DNA of 64,000 bases from Anabaena catenula FACHB-362. Lineage in GTDB: Bacteria > Cyanobacteriota > Cyanobacteriia > Cyanobacteriales > Nostocaceae. The position numbers and the translations under genes were made by a program. Positions 9,927 through 19,760 of the stretch are shown piece after piece; position 1 is the first letter of the stretch, and each line of letters opens with the position of its first letter. A model generated the notes under the pieces. The model was given only the letters and a program-made list of their open reading frames with translations, was not told the origin of the DNA and searched no databases. The DNA is taken from NCBI RefSeq assembly GCF_014698735.1, contig NZ_JACJTQ010000009.1, positions 82,520 through 146,519 of the forward strand, in the 5' to 3' direction.

Positions 9927-10206
9927 TAGCCTGCATTCATCAGTGCCTTAATTTAAGACCACTTATTTACCTGATTGTAGTGTAAGTTAATCTCACAAAT
10001 TTCAGCTAGTACAAAAATCTAATAGTTAAAAAATTCTCTCATGAATCAAAGAGTATTGCTATAGTTTAATGAGTAATTAAACTTATTTCTCACTGGATAG
10101 ATCTTGTGGAAGTTCCTCAAAGATTAACATCCATAGGAGACTTAGGTAAGTAGGCGAAAAGAAATCAAACTATGTTAAGTCAGGTAACAAATTTTGAAAT
10201 TGGCTC

Positions 10207-10267
10207 GTAGTCAGGGCTACAACCTTACTTGGAGGTCTAAAGCCCTCTCCACAAACCTTTAATTATT
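10207..10267. repeat. Dispersed repeat with right arm ACAAACCTTTAATTATT
   Basis: It shares GTAGTCAGGGCTACA and AAAGCCCTC with the copy at 9096-9158, and carries the opposite terminal arm. It lies in the leader of the gene at 10348. The rest of the 9776-10347 gap, apart from the candidate RNA, shows no gene. Confidence 0.65.
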
Positions 10268-10347
10268 CACGTTACTCTACTTAATAAACAATAACATAAA
10301 GTTTATAACGGATACTAATGCAGTAAAAGCTGCAAATAGGAGGGTTT

Positions 10348-12876
10348 ATGCGTGCAGTATTGATGGCAGGGGGTTCAGGGACAAGGTTACGTCCCTTAAC
10401 TTGCGATTTACCAAAACCGATGGTTCCTATATTAAATCGACCCATTGCTGAACACATCATTAATCTTCTGAGAAGACATAAGATTACCGAAGTAATCGCA
10501 ACGTTGCATTATTTACCAGATGTTCTACGGGATTACTTCCAAGATGGTAGTGATTTTGGCGTGCAAATGACATATGCTATCGAAGAAGACCAACCACTGG
10601 GTACAGCAGGCTGTGTAAAAAATATTGCTGAACTGCTGGATGAAACTTTTTTAGTGATTAGCGGCGATAGTATCACAGATTTTGATCTGACAGCAGCGAT
10701 CGCATTTCACAAACAAAAACAGTCAAAAGCAACTTTGGTTTTAACCCGTGTTCCCAACCCGATTGAATTTGGGGTGGTAATTACTGACCAAACTGGAAGA
10801 ATACAGAGATTTTTAGAAAAACCTTCAACCAGCGAAATTTTTTCTGATACCGTCAACACTGGTACTTATATATTAGAACCTGAAGTTTTAGAATATCTAC
10901 CAGAATACACAGAATGTGACTTTTCCAAAGATTTATTTCCCTTACTACTCACCAGAAATGAGCCAATTTACGGTTATGTAGCCCAAGGTTACTGGTGTGA
11001 CGTAGGTCATTTAGATGCATATCGTGAAGCGCAATATGACGCTCTAGCTAGGAAAGTAAAACTTGATTTTCCCTACCAAGAAACTTCTCCCGGTGTGTGG
11101 ATTGGTCAAAATACCTATATTGATCCTACAGCTAGAATTGAAACTCCTGCTGTAATTGGTGACAATTGTCGGATTGGGGCGAGAGTACAAATTGAAGATG
11201 GGACTGTAATTGGCGATAATGTTACCATCGGCGCTGACGCGAACTTAAAGCGTCCCATAGTTTGGAATGGCGCAATTATTGGTGATGAAGCCCAGCTATC
11301 GGCCTGTGTAATTTCCCGTGGGACTCGTGTAGATAGACGCGCTCATGTATTAGAAGCTGCTGTAGTCGGTTCCCTTTCCACAGTGGGAGAAGAAGCCCAA
11401 ATCAGCCCTGGTGTACGGGTGTGGCCGAGTAAAAAGATTGAGTCAGGTGCAATCTTAAACATTAACCTGATTTGGGGTAACACTGCCCAACGCAATCTAT
11501 TTGGTCAACGTGGTGTACAAGGTTTAGCTAATATTGACATCAGCCCAGAATTTGCGGTGAAATTGGGTGCTGCTTATGGCTCTACATTAAAACCCCATTC
11601 TAAAGTGACGGTTTCTCGTGACCAACGTAATGTCTCGCGGATGGTAACTCGTTCTTTAATTGCTGGTTTGATGTCTGTAGGTATTGATATTCAGAATCTT
11701 GATTCTACAGCTATTCCTATTACCCGCACAGTGATCCCGACCATGGGAGTAGTTGGGGGTATTCATGTGCGTGTACACCCTGATCGCCCTGATTATATCC
11801 TGATTGAATTCATGGATGCGAAGGGAATTAATATCACTAAAGCCCAGGAAAAGAAAATTGAGGGGGCTTATTTTAAGGAAGATATGCGGAGGGCGCAAAG
11901 TCATGAAATTGGCGATGTGGCATATCCAAGCCAAGTAATTGACCTTTACTGCACTGCTTTTGAGAAATTATTGAATGTGGGGACACTTCGTAACAGTCGG
12001 GCGAAAGTGGTGATTGATTATGTTTATGCTGTGTCAGGGGCGGTTTTACCGCAAATGTTAGATAAATTTGGTGCTGATGCGGTGGTGCTAAATGCGAGTT
12101 TGAATAAAACCTCAATGTCAACCACTAACCGTGAAGGACTGCTGACACAATTAGGTCATGTGGTGGAAGCACTAAAGGCTAATTTTGGTGTTCAGGTATC
12201 AGCGAATGGAGAACAACTGATTTTAGTTGATGAATCTGGCTACCCGGTGCGGGGAGAGACACTGACAGCGCTGATGGTAGATATGATGTTGACATCTAAC
12301 CCCAGAAGTTCGGTAGTTGTCCCAGTCCACGCTTCCAGTGCTGTAGAACAAGTAGCTCGTCGTCATGATGGTAAAGTAATTCGCACTAAAGCCAATCCGA
12401 CGGCTTTGATGGAAACTTCCCAAAAAAATCCGAATGTAGTTTTAGGCGGTAGTGGGGAGACTGGTTTTATTTTCCCCCATTTACATCCGGGGTTTGATTC
12501 GATGTTCTGTATTGCTAAATTAATTGAAATGCTGACCATCCAAGAGCGATCGCTGGCATCTGTCCGCGCCGAATTGCCTCGCGTTATTCATAGAAATTAT
12601 ACTATCCGTTGTCCTTGGACTGCCAAGGGGGCGCTAATGCGTTATTTGGTAGAAACTCACCCAGCCCAAAACCTGGAATTAATTGACGGGGTAAAAATTT
12701 GTCAGCCCTATGATGATAGTTGGGTGTTAGTTTTGCCAGATGCTAGTGAACCACTGGTACATTTATTTGTCAACAGTAGCGATCGCGAATGGGTAGATGA
12801 CAACTTGAGAAATTACCGTAACCGTGTTCAGACATTTGTGGAAAGAGAACAGGAACATTACGCAGCTGAAGTCTAA
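10348..12876 (+). CDS. Nucleotidyltransferase (mannose-1-phosphate guanylyltransferase-like) fused to a degenerate phosphomutase domain
   Basis: An 842-residue fusion. Residues 1-235 form a sugar-1-phosphate nucleotidyltransferase with the signature [19 protein letters not shown] and later CDVGHLDAY. Residues about 245-370 are left-handed beta-helix hexapeptide repeats ([11 protein letters not shown]). From about 380 to the end is a phosphoglucomutase/phosphomannomutase-like region, but the catalytic Ser loop (TASHNP type) reads RVHPDRPDY, the metal loop (DGDADR) reads SANGEQ and the sugar loop (GExSGH) reads GGSGETG, so this part is probably not an active mutase. AGGAGG precedes the ATG. It likely makes an NDP-sugar for envelope or exopolysaccharide; substrate not determined. 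Confidence 0.85.
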   Translation: MRAVLMAGGSGTRLRPLTCDLPKPMVPILNRPIAEHIINLLRRHKITEVIATLHYLPDVLRDYFQDGSDFGVQMTYAIEEDQPLGTAGCVKNIAELLDETFLVISGDSITDFDLTAAIAFHKQKQSKATLVLTRVPNPIEFGVVITDQTGRIQRFLEKPSTSEIFSDTVNTGTYILEPEVLEYLPEYTECDFSKDLFPLLLTRNEPIYGYVAQGYWCDVGHLDAYREAQYDALARKVKLDFPYQETSPGVWIGQNTYIDPTARIETPAVIGDNCRIGARVQIEDGTVIGDNVTIGADANLKRPIVWNGAIIGDEAQLSACVISRGTRVDRRAHVLEAAVVGSLSTVGEEAQISPGVRVWPSKKIESGAILNINLIWGNTAQRNLFGQRGVQGLANIDISPEFAVKLGAAYGSTLKPHSKVTVSRDQRNVSRMVTRSLIAGLMSVGIDIQNLDSTAIPITRTVIPTMGVVGGIHVRVHPDRPDYILIEFMDAKGINITKAQEKKIEGAYFKEDMRRAQSHEIGDVAYPSQVIDLYCTAFEKLLNVGTLRNSRAKVVIDYVYAVSGAVLPQMLDKFGADAVVLNASLNKTSMSTTNREGLLTQLGHVVEALKANFGVQVSANGEQLILVDESGYPVRGETLTALMVDMMLTSNPRSSVVVPVHASSAVEQVARRHDGKVIRTKANPTALMETSQKNPNVVLGGSGETGFIFPHLHPGFDSMFCIAKLIEMLTIQERSLASVRAELPRVIHRNYTIRCPWTAKGALMRYLVETHPAQNLELIDGVKICQPYDDSWVLVLPDASEPLVHLFVNSSDREWVDDNLRNYRNRVQTFVEREQEHYAAEV

Positions 12877-13199
12877 ACTACCCTAACGTCGGCTATGTCA
12901 AGCAGGTTCAAACCCTTTACCACTTGCGGACAAAAATACTACATGATGCCTACGGCAGCAATAACTAAACAATTAGAAACAGACAAACAATTAGAATATA
13001 TGAACATTACAGCCATTTGCCATTTGCTTTCTGCCTATTTGCCATCTTGTACTAGTCACTCATGCTAAACGAGAGTTAAACTTGGCTTCTAGAGGAAATT
13101 TTGATTGCTTACGGCAGTCCCTCAAGCAATGGAACGCAGTTGAACAGCAATGCTGACACTAGCATAGCTGAATAATTTTAAGCAGGTGGGTCAAGAGTG
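12877..13199. other. Intergenic region without a supported gene
   Basis: I see no ORF, RNA or clear terminator. A possible ribosome-binding AGGTGG precedes the next gene at about 13184-13189. Confidence 0.45.
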
Positions 13200-14771
13200 A
13201 TGAAAATAGCTGACACCTCAAACAACGGCACTGTGATTGAACCCCTAGATTCTGCAAATTCGCCACAATCGGAGCAGGCGAGTTGTCCCTTTTACTCAGT
13301 TGTGCATTATGAAAATATGGCCGTGACTAATTTACCACTCCTGAACCCAGCCGCAGATGTCTACGACGGACTACGCCCACAGCAAGATGACACCACCGTT
13401 GTAGAAGACTTGAACGATAATATCCCACAGGACTGGGTGGCAGAACCTGACAGTGATCAACAAGCACTTATAGACTCGGAATTTCAAAAGTTACTAGGAT
13501 TGAATGAGGAGTTAACTACAGCTAATGGTGATTTGTACAGTCAAGTAGAGCAGTTAAAACAAGAATTAGCTGAAGCAGAAAAAATTTTGCAATGGCAAAA
13601 AAAGCGCTCCAGCGTCACCGATTCGATGCTAAATCAACAAACTCAGGAACTTGCAGCCGCCCAAGAGCAAATTCAGTCTCTATTTCAACAGTTAGAAGCT
13701 GCTGTACAAACTGTTCAACGTCAGGAAATTTTCATCGACACCCACAAAGCACAATTACAAATTAGTCAACAACGCCTAGCTCAATTAGAGCGCGAATGTT
13801 CATTGCTACAAACTAACTACAATGAAAAGTCTCAGCAGTTATCTCACTCAGAAAATACTTGTCGGGAATTGCAAAGTAGACTTATGCGGCAACAACGCCA
13901 AACTTTGCAATTTAAAGCCGCGTTAGAAAAATGTTTAGATACATCTGTCCCTAACTATGACACTTTAGAGGATTCAGCCCATCACCCACAAGGCGTAACT
14001 GGTGGACAGACAAGATTCTCTAGAAAAGCCCGGTCTTTATTTCCTAATGCACAGCCCATTAAACCTTGGTCAGCAGAAGCAGATATTATGGGTGGTTTCT
14101 GCGACGGGCTACGCCAAAATATAGATAATTCCTGGGCAGAACCTTCAACACCATGCTCACAGGAAAACAATGATTCTGCTCCCACTTCCCCATCTTCTGA
14201 GCATAGCTTAGATGAGGAATACACCCTGACACCAACACAACTAGCTGCCTTGTCAGCAGTTGATGATTCTGTAATTCAATCAGAAACTGTTTCTACTCCT
14301 AATGGCTCAAATCTAGATCAGCAATTGGAGAGTTTGATTCAAAGGTTTTTTGTCTCCCAGCCGGTAGATGATGTACAAAGTCATCAAGCTGATACACCTA
14401 TCTGGGAACCCTCAGCATTTACTTTGGAGAATGGTGAAAAACCAAAAGTTACCAGAGAAGAGAATCTAGCGACAGAAGATTTGCTGATTTCTCCAACTCA
14501 GGAACCACAAGTCACACCCACTTCTCGACACCAAGAGACAAATGCTGTAGAAAGCGAGGACTATTGGTCAGAAGTCTCACCCTCTACATCGTCAAAATTG
14601 CCTTTGCACAATTTTTTCCCAGAACCATTGGGTGAATATCCGCAAGATCAAAAATCACCTTCTCCAGTGATTTATCCCCAACGTCCACCCAAAGGACGCA
14701 AATCATTAGCCTCTGTAGAATTGCCTAATTTTCGCCCCAATAGTCCTGAATCAAAAGTTAGTGACCAATAA
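13200..14771 (+). CDS. Coiled-coil protein of unknown function
   Basis: A 524-residue acidic, Gln/Glu-rich protein with no signal peptide or membrane helix. Residues about 90-250 form a long heptad-type coiled coil (SQVEQLKQELAEAEKILQWQ and on to ECSLLQTNYNEKSQQL). The remainder is Ser/Pro/Thr-rich and probably disordered, ending in a basic-Pro segment (PQRPPKGRKSL). A GTG at 13197 directly precedes the ATG at 13200; I take the ATG. The layout suggests a scaffold or cytoskeleton-like protein, perhaps in cell shape or filament structure, but I do not recognise the family. It converges on the flavoprotein gene with an 8-base gap. Confidence 0.7.
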   Translation: MKIADTSNNGTVIEPLDSANSPQSEQASCPFYSVVHYENMAVTNLPLLNPAADVYDGLRPQQDDTTVVEDLNDNIPQDWVAEPDSDQQALIDSEFQKLLGLNEELTTANGDLYSQVEQLKQELAEAEKILQWQKKRSSVTDSMLNQQTQELAAAQEQIQSLFQQLEAAVQTVQRQEIFIDTHKAQLQISQQRLAQLERECSLLQTNYNEKSQQLSHSENTCRELQSRLMRQQRQTLQFKAALEKCLDTSVPNYDTLEDSAHHPQGVTGGQTRFSRKARSLFPNAQPIKPWSAEADIMGGFCDGLRQNIDNSWAEPSTPCSQENNDSAPTSPSSEHSLDEEYTLTPTQLAALSAVDDSVIQSETVSTPNGSNLDQQLESLIQRFFVSQPVDDVQSHQADTPIWEPSAFTLENGEKPKVTREENLATEDLLISPTQEPQVTPTSRHQETNAVESEDYWSEVSPSTSSKLPLHNFFPEPLGEYPQDQKSPSPVIYPQRPPKGRKSLASVELPNFRPNSPESKVSDQ

Positions 14772-14778
14772 CTAATTG

Positions 14779-16842
14779 TTAATGACTAATTTGAGTGACG
14801 GCTTTTGGGTTAACTGGGACTACCTGATTACGCCATATTGGTTTGCCGGTAGAAATCGCATAATTAATGGTTAACAACTGTAACCACATGGCCGGATAGC
14901 GGGATTCTAGCCAAGTTTGGTTCAATTTCATGAATTTGGGGAGCAATTTACTCAGTACAGCACTAACTAAGGCGTGACGACCGAAGTTGAAATAATTACC
15001 CAACCATCGGACTAAATCCCGAAAACCAGCTAGTTGCCAAATCCACAGCAGCAAGGCTGGATTTTTCGTAGCTGCTTTGAGTGCTAAACGGTTAAATGTC
15101 AACCAATCGCAACGATCCTTAATGAAATTATCTGCCACTTGTGGAGGTTCGTCTGCTAATAACCCAAAAAAGGTATTAAGCATGGCGTTTACCCGTTGGG
15201 GAGCGATAAATTTGCCTGTGGGAACCATCATTCCTTTGGAAAATAGCCACGTTACGGAAACGTTACTTTGGTAGGCGCGAATTTGATTTAAGTGGCGGAA
15301 ACTGAGTAAGTCATGTTTCAGGGCAGTGTTTAAAAGTGTTGTTAAACGCTCTAAGTTGCGAACTAGGGAACCAAACCCGGTAAAGATTAGAGGTGACTGG
15401 AGTGAGGCAGCATCACCCATAGCAATTAATCTATCAAAGGCAATTGTGCGATCGCTACTACTAACACTAAAATGCCCCGGTATATATCCAAAAGTCGGCT
15501 TTTTCCACACCAATTTGTCCATATCGCAGCGACGATACTCTGGCAAAATCGTGAAAAAGTCCTCATACATCTCCAACAAAGAACCGGGATTTTTCCTATT
15601 CACCTCATGGTAATGAAATAAATAAATCGTCAGTTCTTCCCCAACTCCAGGAAACAACTCCCAAATTAACTGTCTACCGCGAGAAATATCGCCATGACTG
15701 TAGAGAACATCTCCATATTGAGAATCCCACACACCAGGCTCAAACCCTTTCTCAATTACTGCTCCCACCGTCGGACATACACTATCAAAAGCCCTACCAC
15801 CATTTAATTGCCAAGCGATAGGCGAAGCCGTACCCATTGCATCTACTAACAATCTGCCACTAACTTGCTTTTCATTACCACTAGGTAAATGCTTGACTAA
15901 AACCTTAACTTGTGTATCACTGACATCTGCCCGAATAAATTCCGTTTCATCCCAAATATCACCACCAGCGGCTTGTAGCTTTTCTCCACAGATTTGCAGC
16001 AATTTATCAGAATCTAAAGCTATATTCAGCACATTCGGCGTGTGTAAAATTGGTGATCTCAGATGAGAGGGATTATTGCCATCAAAAAACTTATTAAATC
16101 CGTCTTTGTACTCTCTGGCAATAATTGTTTCCAATTCAGCATTTGTCAGCAAACCCAGATTCACCAAACATTGAATTTCATCACGGGAAATATTCCATTC
16201 TCGATTCATCCGTCCAAAGGGCAATCTTTCCACTAGCAGGACTTTATAACCCAACTTAGCCATCACAGCCGCATGAATCGACCCTAAAGCCCCACCAATG
16301 TAAATCAGGTCATATTGGAGATGGGGATTTCTTTCTTCCCTGTTGCCTTCATAAAACACCACCTGACGAGGCTGCTGGGGATTTCTCACCCCTTCTCGCC
16401 AACGTTGCTCCCACCAGTAAGCACGGTTGAGATCATATTCCCCATTGGGCATTTTTTGAAAGTACTTGACAGTCAGGGGATAATAAGGTTCTAGCTGTAG
16501 GAAAATCGATTTTTGAGGATCAATCTCTGGTGGTTCTGGATAACTATGGGGAAAGCGGCTTCTAATTCCTGTAGTTAGGCGTTGGAGAATTTGTCCCTCA
16601 TTCGCAAAAGGTTTATCAGCCCAACGGAACACCTTCAGGTAAGTAGTGCGCTGTACCGACCAGACAAACACAGAAAGTTCATCTGCCAAATTTTCCTCAA
16701 CAGACACAACAGGGTTTCTCAGGCGAAAACCGTCTGTGGTCAGTAATTTTTCTCCATACCCTGGTGCAAAATCTATTTGCAGCCAACTACGTACAGCCAC
16801 AGTATCGGTCGTAGGAATTTCTAAGTAAAGAACTTCTTTCAT
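14779..16842 (-). CDS. FAD-dependent protein of the CruA/CruP lycopene cyclase type
   Basis: A 687-residue flavoprotein. The FAD-binding YIGGALGSIHAAVMAKLG sits at about residue 180, after an N-terminal extension of about 175 residues, and is followed by LLVERLPFGRMNREWNISR, which I associate with the CruA/CruP carotenoid cyclases. A second nucleotide-site motif, IAMGDAASLQSP, is near 470. CruA-type enzymes cyclise lycopene ends in green sulfur bacteria and some cyanobacteria; which of CruA, CruP or a non-cyclase relative this is cannot be settled by eye. The length favours a CruA-like protein. Upstream lies a long AT-rich gap to the divergent gene at 17016. Confidence 0.65.
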   Translation of the reverse strand: MKEVLYLEIPTTDTVAVRSWLQIDFAPGYGEKLLTTDGFRLRNPVVSVEENLADELSVFVWSVQRTTYLKVFRWADKPFANEGQILQRLTTGIRSRFPHSYPEPPEIDPQKSIFLQLEPYYPLTVKYFQKMPNGEYDLNRAYWWEQRWREGVRNPQQPRQVVFYEGNREERNPHLQYDLIYIGGALGSIHAAVMAKLGYKVLLVERLPFGRMNREWNISRDEIQCLVNLGLLTNAELETIIAREYKDGFNKFFDGNNPSHLRSPILHTPNVLNIALDSDKLLQICGEKLQAAGGDIWDETEFIRADVSDTQVKVLVKHLPSGNEKQVSGRLLVDAMGTASPIAWQLNGGRAFDSVCPTVGAVIEKGFEPGVWDSQYGDVLYSHGDISRGRQLIWELFPGVGEELTIYLFHYHEVNRKNPGSLLEMYEDFFTILPEYRRCDMDKLVWKKPTFGYIPGHFSVSSSDRTIAFDRLIAMGDAASLQSPLIFTGFGSLVRNLERLTTLLNTALKHDLLSFRHLNQIRAYQSNVSVTWLFSKGMMVPTGKFIAPQRVNAMLNTFFGLLADEPPQVADNFIKDRCDWLTFNRLALKAATKNPALLLWIWQLAGFRDLVRWLGNYFNFGRHALVSAVLSKLLPKFMKLNQTWLESRYPAMWLQLLTINYAISTGKPIWRNQVVPVNPKAVTQISH

Positions 16843-17015
16843 ATTCCGCTCACATCTCCCATCGATTTACTCACTACGACAGATTTAACAAAGGCAGAAA
16901 GTGCGCTAGACTCCGCCCTATCAGTTGCATCAAAAAAATTTAATTAAGAAAATTAAGAAATTTTAATAGTTTGTTAAATTTATTATTCATTTTAGAACTT
17001 CTGTAAACTCATACC

Positions 17016-17249
17016 ATGAATTATCCTATCCCAGACAGTCCCCAAGAAATTTTTGCACTTCAACAACAGCCAGTTGATGAAGAACTGGTAGCAGCGGTAA
17101 TTGCCGGCGTAGTCAAACTTGTCCGCGCTCAGGGTCAATCTTTAGAAGAATTAACTGCCCAAGTGTTAGCAGATGACTTGGTGTTAAATCGACAACAGCG
17201 ACGCTGGCTGAGTACATTGGTTGCCCAAGCGTGGGAAAGTTTCCCTTAA
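17016..17249 (+). CDS. Small conserved-type soluble protein, unknown
   Basis: A 77-residue helical, acidic protein (ATG at 17016). It begins MNYPIPDSPQEIF and has alternating helices LVAAVIAGVVKLVRAQGQSL and LNRQQRRWLSTLVAQAW. No domain recognised. It is divergent from the flavoprotein gene and has the codon composition of its neighbours, so it is likely real. Confidence 0.6.
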   Translation: MNYPIPDSPQEIFALQQQPVDEELVAAVIAGVVKLVRAQGQSLEELTAQVLADDLVLNRQQRRWLSTLVAQAWESFP

Positions 17250-17420
17250 TCCTCTTCTCTTTTGGCATTTTACCCTGTATGGACTAGTGAGCAGAGCGAA
17301 ATTAAAAATTAAAAAAGCATATTGTTTTCCTGAAAAGTTTCCCTGTGGTAATAGTGAGAGTAACAGTAGATGGCATTTTTTTATAATTGATTATTTAAGG
17401 TTTTGGTAAATATTATACTC

Positions 17421-17511
17421 TGTAGGTTGGGTTAAGTGATAACGCAACCCAACAATATCACCTGATCACATTTGAATCATGTTGGGTTTCCTTACGTCAA
17501 CCCAACCTACA
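17421..17511. repeat. MITE-like inverted-repeat element (TGTAGGTTGGGTT)
   Basis: A 91-bp element bounded by exact 13-bp terminal inverted repeats, TGTAGGTTGGGTT at 17421-17433 and AACCCAACCTACA at 17499-17511, with internal AACCCAAC/GTTGGGTT pieces that allow nested folding. No coding capacity. The AGGTTGGGTT...AACCCAACCT type is common in cyanobacteria. Confidence 0.75.
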
Positions 17512-17742
17512 TTTATAAAAAAAGATTTTTTGCAATAAAGAGGGGTCTATTCTCATGATTATTGAGAATGGTGTCAATAATTTAACGAGTTTTGGTTATT
17601 TCAGCTTGGGGCGTTGACAGTGTTCTGAGTTTTTGCTAGTCTAATGTTATATCTAGAAATCTGTCAGCGCCATATATAACAGATTTTTGGAAACATGGTT
17701 AAAATCTGAAGATAAACAAGTAATTTGGGTGAATGCTTTATT

Positions 17743-18287
17743 TAATTGTCTGAATCAGGATATCCAGGATTTTAGGATTTACAGGATATGGATTTTCCTG
17801 TTTAGTATATGATTTAAGCTGTACTCTATAGGTTTTTAATTGTCTGAATCAGGATATCCAGGATTTTAGGATGTACAGGATGTGGGTTGAGATTGAGATT
17901 TTTTGATGTCAGGATTTTGGCGATGTGGGGATTTTTTAGATATTAATTTTAATATGTAAGTTAATGATTGTTGGGTAATTCTATTTAAACTCTCACATTT
18001 TTAAATTGAAAATTGATGATTAAATAAATATCTAAAACATCACCTTTCAAAACCTTTCAAACCAATATCCTGTAAATCCTAAAATCCTGTACTTCGACTT
18101 CGCTCAGTAACCAGATATCCTGATTCAGACAATTGAGAATTTCAGATACCCGACAACTTTTAACAATTTTCTCATTTATCACATTAATTATCGCAGAAGT
18201 CGGGGATCTTTAGATGCAAACTAACATCCTGTAAATCCTTAAATCCTGTACTTCGACTTCGCTCAGTAACCAGATATCCTGATTCAG
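17743..18287. repeat. Cluster of four TCAGGATATCC repeats, two in each orientation
   Basis: Forward copies at 17743-17788 and 17837-17882 (TGTCTGAATCAGGATATCCA then GGATTTTAGGAT). Reverse copies at about 18065-18133 and 18225-18287; both reverse copies are split by the same short insert ACTTCGACTTCGCTCAGTAA. The pairs form a very long imperfect inverted repeat just downstream of the kinase stop. Nothing else is seen in 17250-18316. Confidence 0.8.
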
Positions 18288-18316
18288 ACTTAATAATTTT
18301 ATGTAAACCTTAAATG

Positions 18317-19717
18317 TTACAACTTACAAGTCTCGACGCGAGAGAAGAGTACTACCCTCTCTTGCTCTCCCATAAACCACCTCATACAAAACCCACGCGC
18401 CATCAAAATTAAAGGGAGGTGGCCTTCTGGTGCTTTCAAAGTAATATGTTCTACTGCCAACCACCTAGTGTCACCACTCCATCCTACCTTGTCCCCGAAC
18501 TTCTTCCAGATTTCTCTGTTACATTCTCTCGTTCCACCAAAACTTTGATAAATGCGTTTCTGCACAGAAAGACCAAATTTCCCATCACTGTATTTTACCC
18601 ACAACTGGTCAATGGTGCGGAGGTCTTCACAAGGAAAATGATCAATATCTTTAACATCTAAGCAACCCTCGTTTTCGCGCTTCGCAACCGCTAACATTAC
18701 TCGTGCTGTTTTCTCGTCTGCTTCCCTCCATTTCCCTTGTGCGAGTAAGTCACGCAGTTTCCTATAGTCCATTCCACAGGATGATTTTAATTCTATCTCC
18801 TGGTTATTTGGTGGTGTGTGTAGAGACGTTATATGGAACGTCTCTACATTGTTAATGGGTTGTTGAATATCGAAATTAATAACAGGTTTAACCACCAAAC
18901 CCAATAACTCCCGAAACTCCCGCACAGTTTGGGGACGGTTGACTGGTTCTAACTCCATCCCTTTGAGAATAGCAGCATTTACTTTATCGCTAATCTGCTG
19001 ATTAAATTTTTGCGGTGGTGATAACTTGACATCTTCCTCAGCGCGATAATTAGCAGGAATGGGAACTCTATTCGTTAATAAACTATATAATGTCGCAGCT
19101 AAAGCATAAACATCAGTATAATAACCAAAATCTCCACGCCGTTCATACTGTTCTATGGGTGCATAACCTTGGGTTATCATCCCCGTCATGCTTCTGATTT
19201 TACCAGGTTGAAATTCCCGCGCTAACCCAAAATCAATTAATACTGCTTCCTTGCTTTCCCGTCGCAACAAAATATTATTGGGTTTCACATCTCGGTGTAA
19301 AAGTTTCCGTTCATGAACACATTCTAAAGCTTGTCCGATTTGGTCAATGTAGCGCAAAGCTTCGGTTTCTGACAAGTAACCATTTTCAGCAGTGTAGTTT
19401 TCCACATAAGCTGCTAAATCATCACCGTCAATGTGTTCCATAACAATCACCCAAAGTCCATCTTCAGGAAAATTGTCGTAAACTTGGACAATATGGGGAT
19501 GATAGCATTTTGATAAATCTAAAGCTTCTTTTCTAAACTTCTTTTGTATTTCCGCAAAGTCTGGTTTTTCTCGTTGTTCCCGGTTGAGGGTTTTTATCAC
19601 AATCAACCTGTTTTCTTCCCTATCTTCTGCGAGATATGTTTCACCAAAACCACCGCCACCGATCGCTCTTTTAATGATATACTGTCCGTTCTGTAGTGGG
19701 GTGTTAGGTGTCCACAT
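18317..19717 (-). CDS. Serine/threonine protein kinase with C-terminal GUN4 domain
   Basis: A 466-residue Hanks-type kinase. Glycine loop AIGGGGFGETYLAED (about 18-32), ATP Lys in VIKTL (about 42), catalytic HRDVKPNNILL and DFGLAREF are all present, so the kinase should be active. A linker of about 45 residues is partly encoded by a palindromic repeat. From about 316 a GUN4 domain follows: YRKLRDLLAQGKWREADEKT, then HFPCEDLRTIDQLWVKYS and FGLSVQKRIY. GUN4 domains bind porphyrins in the Mg-chelatase pathway. No membrane helix is seen, so it may be a cytosolic sensor coupling tetrapyrrole status to phosphorylation (inference). Confidence 0.9.
   Translation of the reverse strand: MWTPNTPLQNGQYIIKRAIGGGGFGETYLAEDREENRLIVIKTLNREQREKPDFAEIQKKFRKEALDLSKCYHPHIVQVYDNFPEDGLWVIVMEHIDGDDLAAYVENYTAENGYLSETEALRYIDQIGQALECVHERKLLHRDVKPNNILLRRESKEAVLIDFGLAREFQPGKIRSMTGMITQGYAPIEQYERRGDFGYYTDVYALAATLYSLLTNRVPIPANYRAEEDVKLSPPQKFNQQISDKVNAAILKGMELEPVNRPQTVREFRELLGLVVKPVINFDIQQPINNVETFHITSLHTPPNNQEIELKSSCGMDYRKLRDLLAQGKWREADEKTARVMLAVAKRENEGCLDVKDIDHFPCEDLRTIDQLWVKYSDGKFGLSVQKRIYQSFGGTRECNREIWKKFGDKVGWSGDTRWLAVEHITLKAPEGHLPLILMARGFCMRWFMGEQERVVLFSRVETCKL
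18820..18847. repeat. GTAGAGACGTT palindrome inside the kinase-GUN4 gene
   Basis: Exact 11-bp arms GTAGAGACGTT and AACGTCTCTAC around a 6-nt loop, in frame in the coding region between the two domains. It encodes part of VETFHITSLHT. Confidence 0.85.
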
Positions 19718-19720
19718 ATT

Positions 19721-19760
19721 GTCTGAATCAGGATTTACAGGATTTAAGGATGAACAAGAT
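19721..19760. repeat. TGTCTGAATCAGGATTTACAGG repeat in the kinase leader
   Basis: A shortened copy of the repeat seen at 17743-18287. It lies just upstream of the kinase start, so copies flank the gene on both sides. The rest of 19718-20045 carries a CTGCGACTCTGCGCCTCTGC-type repeat near 19820 and the hairpin at 20003. Confidence 0.75.

Noticed and set aside
17221..17409. 62-codon ORF overlapping the end of the small gene at 17016
   Set aside because: Out of frame with the supported gene and low-complexity AT-rich sequence.
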